Positions 7,643-13,700 of a stretch of DNA of 15,619 bases are shown piece after piece; the first letter of the stretch is position 1; every line of letters begins with the position of its first letter. The DNA is taken from NCBI GenBank assembly GCA_025201865.1, contig MU603101.1, forward strand, positions 1 to 15,619. The letters are read 5' to 3'. The notes below the pieces were generated by a model, which made no database searches, was not told where the DNA came from, and saw nothing but the letters and a program-made list of their open reading frames with translations. A program made the translations under genes and the position numbers. Source of the stretch: Ramicandelaber brevisporus. Its lineage: Eukaryota > Kickxellomycota > Ramicandelaberales > Ramicandelaberaceae.

Positions 7643-7782
7643 TGCTCACGAGAATTTGGGCGAGAAAAGTGTTTTTTTTTCTTCGAGTATATGGAACAGG
7701 AACGAGCCTTTTGCCTCATCTTTCCACCTCGCTGACCAGGCAAAGCAAAGAAGAAGAAAAGAAAAGAGAAACGCGAACCACG
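7643..7782. promoter_or_regulatory. Bidirectional promoter region of the AspRS and geranylgeranyltransferase genes
   Basis: Only 140 bp separate the two start codons, so both promoters must lie here or overlap the coding regions. A T8 run (7673-7680) could exclude nucleosomes. The last 45 bases before the plus-strand ATG are purine-rich (AAG/AAAAG repeats), suggesting a short leader for that gene. No clear TATA box is visible. Confidence 0.6.
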
Positions 7783-7801
7783 ATGAACAAGGCAGAGCCG
7801 A

Positions 7802-7845
<44 letters not shown>

Positions 7846-9066
7846 ACAGCAGCAGCAACGGCGTTCAACTGGGGCTTGCATGCCAAGTACTTTCATCGAT
7901 GCCTGAGTATGCTGCCTCGACCATACGAGTCGAGCGACCACAGTCGGATGACTCTTCTTCACATGATGCTCTCTGGACTCGATCTGCTAGGCAAACTGGA
8001 CGAGCAGCTGACAGCGCAAGATAAGAGCGAGATTGTCGATTGGATCTACGAGCAGCAGGTGGTTCCATGCCGGCCAGAGGACGCCATGTGTGCTGGTTTC
8101 CGTAGTGGTCCGTATTCTGGCATTCGATTCAACGAGGCAAGCAACGAGCAGGATGCAGCAATTGATCGCATCTTCAGCACTGGACACTTGGCCTACACAT
8201 ACTCTGCATTGTGCTGTTTGCTCATCCTAAGTGATAGCTTCGAGCGTGTCGACCGATCTGCAATCATTGGTGCTCTGCCGTATTTGCAGCTGGAGAATGG
8301 CCGATTCCAAGCAAATACCACAACTAGCGAAGCCGATGCACGATTCACGTTTGCTGCGTGCGCAGTTTCGTACATGCTCAACGACTGGTCCGGAGTTGAT
8401 CGCCAGCGTCTCATTTCATACCTGAAGACTTGCCAAACGTATGATGGTGGTCTTTCCGAAAGTTCGTTTAGTGAATCCCACGGCGGGTATGCATTCTGCG
8501 TGGTTGCCAGCATGAAACTGGTTGTGGACTCGTATGCCAATGAGGACTCTGTGCACATTACAATTGACGACTTGCTCGATCGCGATGCCGCCGTCAAGTG
8601 GTGCTTGATGCATCAAAACTGCGGATTCCACGGCCGATCGAATAAGCCCGACGACACTTGCTACTCTTTCTGGATCGGCGCTGCCTTGGCTATTCTGGAC
8701 TCCTACCACTTCGTTGACTCCGGTGCTAATTTGGCGTTTTTGCAGTCAACACAGACGATGATGGGTGGCTTCAGTAAACTGCCGGATGGGTTCCCGGATG
8801 TCCTTCACGCTCACCTGGGCTTGGCTGGGTTGGCGCTCAGTCAGTCACTGTGCACGTCGCAAAGCGGAAATAGCGCGGCGGCTGACAACACCAATGTGGC
8901 GCTCAGTAACAGCAGCGAGGCTGGCGTGGCAAATGAAGAAGACGGAAATGAAGGAAACGAAGGAAGTGAAGGAAGTGAAGAGGAAGCCAATATTGCGCCA
9001 CTGAGGAGTGTAATTCCATTCTTGTGTATTTCGAGCAAAGCCCACTCTGTCCTAAAACGGCAGTAA
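7783..9066 (+). CDS. CDC43: Protein geranylgeranyltransferase type I, beta subunit
   Basis: This subunit, with the shared alpha subunit, attaches geranylgeranyl to CaaL-type C termini, chiefly Rho/Rac/Cdc42-like GTPases that control polarity and wall synthesis. The start is the ATG at 7783; upstream in-frame sequence has no ATG. Of 427 residues, 9-20 are a poly-Ala run. The alpha-alpha barrel repeats follow: GFRSGPYSG (105-113), GHLAYTYSALCCLLIL (134-149), a SEADARFTFAACAVSYML helix (182-199), YDGGLSE (220-226) and ESHGGYAFC (231-239). Zinc ligands are D291 and C293 in KPDDTCYSFW and H342 in DVLHAHLG. KPDDTCYSFW plus a GGF/LPDGFPDVLHAHLG block is closer to the type I enzyme than to farnesyltransferase or Rab geranylgeranyltransferase. 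Between the last barrel helix and the terminal segment lies an insert rich in Asn, Ser and then Glu/Gly (about 355-402). Core residues look complete. Confidence 0.95.
7807..7842 (+). repeat. (GCA)12 microsatellite encoding poly-Ala
   Basis: Twelve perfect GCA codons lie near the N terminus of the geranylgeranyltransferase beta gene, followed by GAA ACA and further GCA codons. The perfect trinucleotide run should be prone to length change, and it lies outside the catalytic barrel. Confidence 0.9.
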
Positions 9067-9701
9067 TAGTAGCTGTAGAGATAATTGTAGTAATTGTAGT
9101 AGCGATTGTCAACTCATACCCCTGATCTTCTCTTTAATTAGTTTGCTCATTTCTTTCCAAAAAGTCCGCTGTTGTCCTCATCGTTTTTCTCCCCTCCTCC
9201 CCTCTCCCCCATCGTTCATCAACCAGCCTGCCTGCTGCTTTTGTCGCCTGGTAGGCATCACTCTTAACGCTGCAAGATTTCATCAGCCAGACGCGTTCAC
9301 AAGGCACCGTTCTCACCAAACACACAACTCTCACACCCGCCCACGACACCTGTCACATACTCACATACTCACAGCCGCTTCCTGTGCTTTGATAGTAGCC
9401 AACGAGCTTGACAGTGCTAAACAGCGCAGGCGCTACAGCAACCAACACCGTTCCAAACTCTCCAAACTCTCCAAACCTAAACCTTTCTCCCTTCTTCTTT
9501 TCTCTCTCTTCTTTTCTCTCTCTATCTCCAAGTCTACTTGTTCACTTCCACCTTCACTCTTGTTTTCCTCTCTTGCTTTTCCTCTCTTGCTTTTTCTCTG
9601 TTTGCTATTCTGTATCTTGTCCTTGTAATTCCTTATATCCGATCCGTCACGCTTGTCCCTTGAATTCTCTAATAATCTTCATACGTACCGATATTGTATC
9701 C
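9067..9701 (+). other. Intergenic region: 3' UTR of the transferase gene and long C/T-rich leader of the Gln-rich secreted-protein gene
   Basis: Near 9067-9110 there are short TAG/TTGTAGTA repeats. From about 9180 the plus strand is rich in C and T, with small tandem repeats: TCACATAC units (about 9352-9371), CTCCAAA units (about 9457-9476), and TTTTCCTCTCTTGC copied at about 9562-9590. I saw no ATG in the stretch directly before 9702. Three matches to CNYTCNYT occur (9502-9509, 9516-9523, 9551-9558). The open frame at 9143-9628 is a composition artefact. No RNA gene is recognised. Confidence 0.55.
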
Positions 9702-10013
9702 ATGTCTAAACTGTTCTCATACCACGCCGCTGCTATCGCCTTGTTCCTTGCTACTGCAGCGAGTCTCTTTGCGACTGGCCTGATAGTCTCGTCGGTTCTC
9801 CGACCGAAGACAGGCTCTCACTCTCCAAGCCTTAAAAACCACATTCGGTTCTGCCAACCTGCGAACAAGTGTCGGTTCCTCACTGAGCACAGCCAGCAGC
9901 AGTACCATGATAAACAGCAGCTCCAACAGCACCAGCACCACCAGTATACACTCACTCAATTGCACAGTGTCTATTCTCCCACAGCACTGCACCAACACCA
10001 ACAGCAACAACAA

Positions 10014-10049
<36 letters not shown>

Positions 10050-10517
10050 TATGATGTGATTGGTGCGTTTGCTTCGGATGCAGATCCTCATCAACAACTC
10101 CAGAAACAGCAATCAACGGGTGCAGATCGGTTGGCACGTCACCTCCGCCACAACAAACACACTCGCCACACTGTTGAGACAGTCCGTAGTTCAGCAACAC
10201 CAGTCATTGATGCAGAGATGGTCGGTCCCGCAATTAAAGTCGAGTCTGCGGTTGTTCTCTCTCCAAACCAGTATAAAATTGACATTCCACTAATTCTGCA
10301 GCCACAGTCCACAGCGAAAAAGGAACCAACTGCAACAGTGACAACAAAGGAAGCACCACCCGTCGCTAGTGAACCGGAAATGACTGGGCAGCGATGCCAA
10401 TTGGGGATGACCAAATGCGTAACAAACAAGGTGCTTCAGTATTGTTCAGGTGGTCGCGTGCTCTTGTACACCTGTCCTGGTATTCAAACATGCTCTGGTT
10501 CAGTCTGTTCTCTCTGA
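9702..10517 (+). CDS. Secreted or membrane-anchored Gln-rich protein with C-terminal CBM19-like cysteine module
   Basis: The first ATG is at 9702; open sequence upstream lacks ATG. The 271-residue product begins with a hydrophobic segment (about 7-33) after a Lys and a His, followed by RPK, so it is either a signal peptide or a signal anchor. Two Cys (51 and 57) lie just after it. The middle is Gln/His-rich with a 16-Gln run (residues 100-115), and then a Lys/Thr/Pro linker. The last 43 residues hold six Cys at 232, 239, 248, 258, 264 and 269 (spacing 6, 8, 9, 5, 4), with a G-x-x-x-C, Q-Y-C-S-G-G and Y-T-C-P-G pattern. This resembles the short chitin-binding CBM19 module of fungal chitinases and secreted proteins, although the usual G-x-W aromatic is replaced by GRVLLY. 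It is probably a wall- or chitin-associated protein (inference); no enzyme domain is present. Confidence 0.8.
9999..10046 (+). repeat. CAG/CAA repeat encoding 16 Gln
   Basis: The codons are CAA, CAG, four CAA, then ten perfect CAG, within the Gln/His-rich middle of the secreted protein. The pure CAG half is the part likely to vary in length. Confidence 0.9.
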
Positions 10518-10522
10518 ATAAA
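10517..10522 (+). promoter_or_regulatory. AATAAA polyadenylation-type signal overlapping the stop codon
   Basis: AATAAA begins at the last base of the TGA stop (10515-10517) of the Gln-rich secreted-protein gene and is followed by an A-rich stretch. If used, it would give an unusually short 3' UTR. Fungal poly(A) signals are loose, so this is suggestive only. Confidence 0.35.
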
Positions 10523-10762
10523 AGTAAAAAATCAAACACGAGCCAAGTGACAAAATCCATTACACTCTTTTCTTTTCTTCTCGCCTTCATACTCATTCTC
10601 TTTTTTGTTTTAGCAGTGTTGGCACATCTTCTCTCGCTATTCTCTCTCTCTTTTTCTTTTAAATACTAAAACGAATCTCTTCAATGTTTCGTTAAGATTA
10701 GGTAGTTAAAAGTGTGAAAGAATAATAATTATCATTTAAAATGGAAATGTAATAAATTGTCA
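10518..10762. other. Convergent 3' intergenic region
   Basis: This short AT-rich and T/C-rich stretch separates two convergent genes and must hold both 3' ends. A CT-rich tract (about 10620-10660) and AT-rich sequence next to the minus-strand stop are seen. No gene is recognised. Confidence 0.6.
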
Positions 10763-13700
10763 TTAAGAGCGACATGAAGATGCAATGTGATCCGCAGCCA
10801 ATTGTGCAAGATTCAGCACCCATTCAGCCGATTCATCCAACTCATGAAGTGCAATCCGTCTCACCGCCAGTTCGGCATCAACAGCATCGTGGTCGCTTTC
10901 ACTGTGTTGCTGCCTCTGGTTTCGAACAATTGCTCGAGCGTGATCATTAACCACAGACTGGTTAACAGTATTAATGGCTGTGGCTGCCTCTGCCCATCTT
11001 TCCAGAGTGGCACGCACCTTGATGCAAGTGACACTCAGTTCAGACAGCAGCCGTGGATGGTGAGTGGCTGCAACCAGATCGTTATAGTACATGGAGATAA
11101 TGCGAGAGTATGGAAGCTGGTTGAATCCATCAAACACAGCTTGCATGGCCAAGTCTGATGCCAGCGCTGGAACGGGTGACGACGATGAGGATGCAGCAGT
11201 GACATCCGAGATCTTGAATGTGAGCTTGCCTGCCTTGACATCCTCCTTGAGAAAAGCCCAATCACCAGTCATACTGAAATGAACACGTGGATCAAGTTGC
11301 CAATTGCGATGTTGACTTGGATTACCTTCAGTAGGCGCGGGAATCGGTACAGCAGATGACTGGGTGTTGATTGACAATCCGCTGATACCAGAGGCTGTTG
11401 CTGTTGTTGTTGCCGTTGCTGTTGCTGTTGCTGCGGGTGGTTCAGCTAATCCAAAACTGTGTTGAAGAACCCGCTCGTACATTGCTTGGATACTAGCGAC
11501 TCCAGCGTTTCCATGATTATCCAATGCAGCAACTGCAGCACTGTCGAGATGACCAGATGCACTGGGCCAGCGACGGGGATCAAACATAAACTCCCAGGAA
11601 GCATGGAGTGGCAGTGGACGCAGTCTTGGTCTCAATCTGGCTTGGATTGCCAAACCAAATCTTCCCATTCCATCTATTAGCATTGAGAGGTTCTTCAAAG
11701 TTAGCGGTGTCGAGTAGAATGACATTCCCAGAAGCTCGGGTTTAGTCATGTCAATCATCTCTGATTCAGCTGGTGGCGTCTCATGGTAATTGCCATAGTT
11801 ATTCACAGCTGGGCGGCGATGTTCTGGTGCAGCATATGGACGTCTAATGGCATTCAAGTCAGCGCGAGAGATTAATGTGGAGCCAATTTGAGTATCAGCC
11901 AATAAGTCCTCATTTTGTTCATCATCTGCGTCAGTGTTAGTTCCAAGTCCAAACCGAGCATTGTTTACTGTTCGTGAGAGTTGCTTAGCACACTGCTTTA
12001 ATTTCGACACTGAAGAGGCTATCGTTTGATCTTTATTTTGCTGGACATAGTATAGCAATCTGTCTGCATCTGGTGGAATGTCCTTGTCCAATCCAAGCAG
12101 TGCATCGTATCCAAGCTGCCCCAAGAATGCAAATACACGAGAACATCTGACTAGTGACCTTAATCGAGACTGCTGTGGTGTTAATCCAGCTGGTGTGGGT
12201 TGAGCAGATTGGCCGTTACTACGCTGCATGGTTGGGCTCGGATAGTTGGCAGCTTCGTTGAGACCAGGCAGGAATCGAGGCAAGCCCCATTCATTATCAT
12301 CGCTTTGCTCATCACACATTCCAATTCCCAAAATAGCACGGGTTCTCCAAGCATGTCTGGATGGCCAGCCAGCTGCATCCCAATTAGGCGGACGCCACAT
12401 AAAATCAGTTCCTGGCAGATCAGCCGACATGGAGGATGACGGCAGCTGCTCGCTTTCTAGACAAAGCGAAGCCATATCGCCAGTAAACAGCAATCCACCA
12501 ACAGTTTCAATGCAAGAAAATCTCTCATACAAATCACACAGGCCATGGTACACTTGAGGATGGAGAGGACCTCCTCCGCCTGGTGTGCCGTCGGGACCGG
12601 GTCTTTGAGAGTCAAGTCTGTTTTTGATATAGCGAAGAATGTTGAAGAAATTGTCAGCTATATCAATAATACTGCGCAATGGAAGCAGATTCAGCATTGC
12701 GGGCTCATTGGCAGTTAGAGTCTCATCTGAAGGATCTCTTGATGGTTGAATCTCTATGCTTTTGCTACTTGTTGCACTGTCTCTGCTACCAATATTAGGC
12801 GATGGATGAGATGTTGAGTCTGATGAGGATGAGGCGAATGGATGCATTCCAGATGATGAAGTATCTGACAGTATTGTGGAGTTAGAGTGTGCATGACGCA
12901 GACCAGATCGAGCTAATTTGAGAGATCGAGCCCTGGCTGCAACTAATCTAACATCACTATCACTTAGTATAGTCTTATACCATTGCCCATCACTGCCCAT
13001 GTATCCTTGATTGGAATTTGCTGATGATGAGGTTGTTGTTGAATGAGCTGAGAGAGAAGTGGCTGAAGTCGGTGTGTTTACATATGCACTGCCAGGCATT
13101 GCTGATAATCCCATACCAAACCCTGGCCCTGATGACGATGTCGATGATGACTTTGTTGCTTTTGCTGTTGCTGCTGATGATGATGATGAAGAGTATTCTT
13201 TTGTAGCCTCCAATCTCATTCTGGTTCCAATTGTTGCCACAACATCTCTAATGGTCGAGGGCTGTAAAATAGACTGTAATTTAGAGGAGTAATTGTAAAT
13301 AAATCGTAATAGCTGTCTAATCATATCCATTCCTTTTACATGCATATCCAGTGCGTGCATTCTTCCCATCTTTAGATTTTGAGATGCAATGTACTGCCAC
13401 TCCTCCCAATGAATACTTCCTTCCAAGTATTTGGTAGTGGTTAATGTTCGAGTAACATGTCTCCATATACTAGTCTCTCTCCATACTGAATCGGCGATTC
13501 TGCTGTCATCATCGTCTGTTATGACTGCCAGCCATCGTCCATCTATCGGCAATCTTGCATCCTCCAATGCATCACATATAGTGTCAAATAAATCTCGAGT
13601 TGAATCCAGCGATGGCCGTGTTCCAGTTGGGTCGCTTGGATCTGGCCGAGGAGGAGGCACAGAAAGCAATCTCCAGAATCTAGTTGATGCTTTAGGTAAT

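Noticed and set aside
7642-7782. N-terminal extension of the transferase beta subunit from a TTG at 7642
   Set aside because: It overlaps the start codon of the divergent AspRS gene and has no ATG; the ATG at 7783 is the first usable start.
9143-9628. Plus-strand frame before the Gln-rich secreted-protein gene
   Set aside because: It is made of a pyrimidine-rich leader; the product is Ser/Leu/Phe strings with His and Arg and no recognisable domain.
9408-9701. N-terminal extension of the Gln-rich secreted protein from a TTG
   Set aside because: There is no ATG in the extension, the sequence is CT-rich leader, and the ATG at 9702 directly begins a hydrophobic targeting segment.
13018-13292. 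Plus-strand frames opposite the Ser/Ala-rich part of the giant gene
   Set aside because: They are complements of a low-complexity Ser/Thr/Ala region with Leu/Met or Asp/Val runs; no independent evidence.
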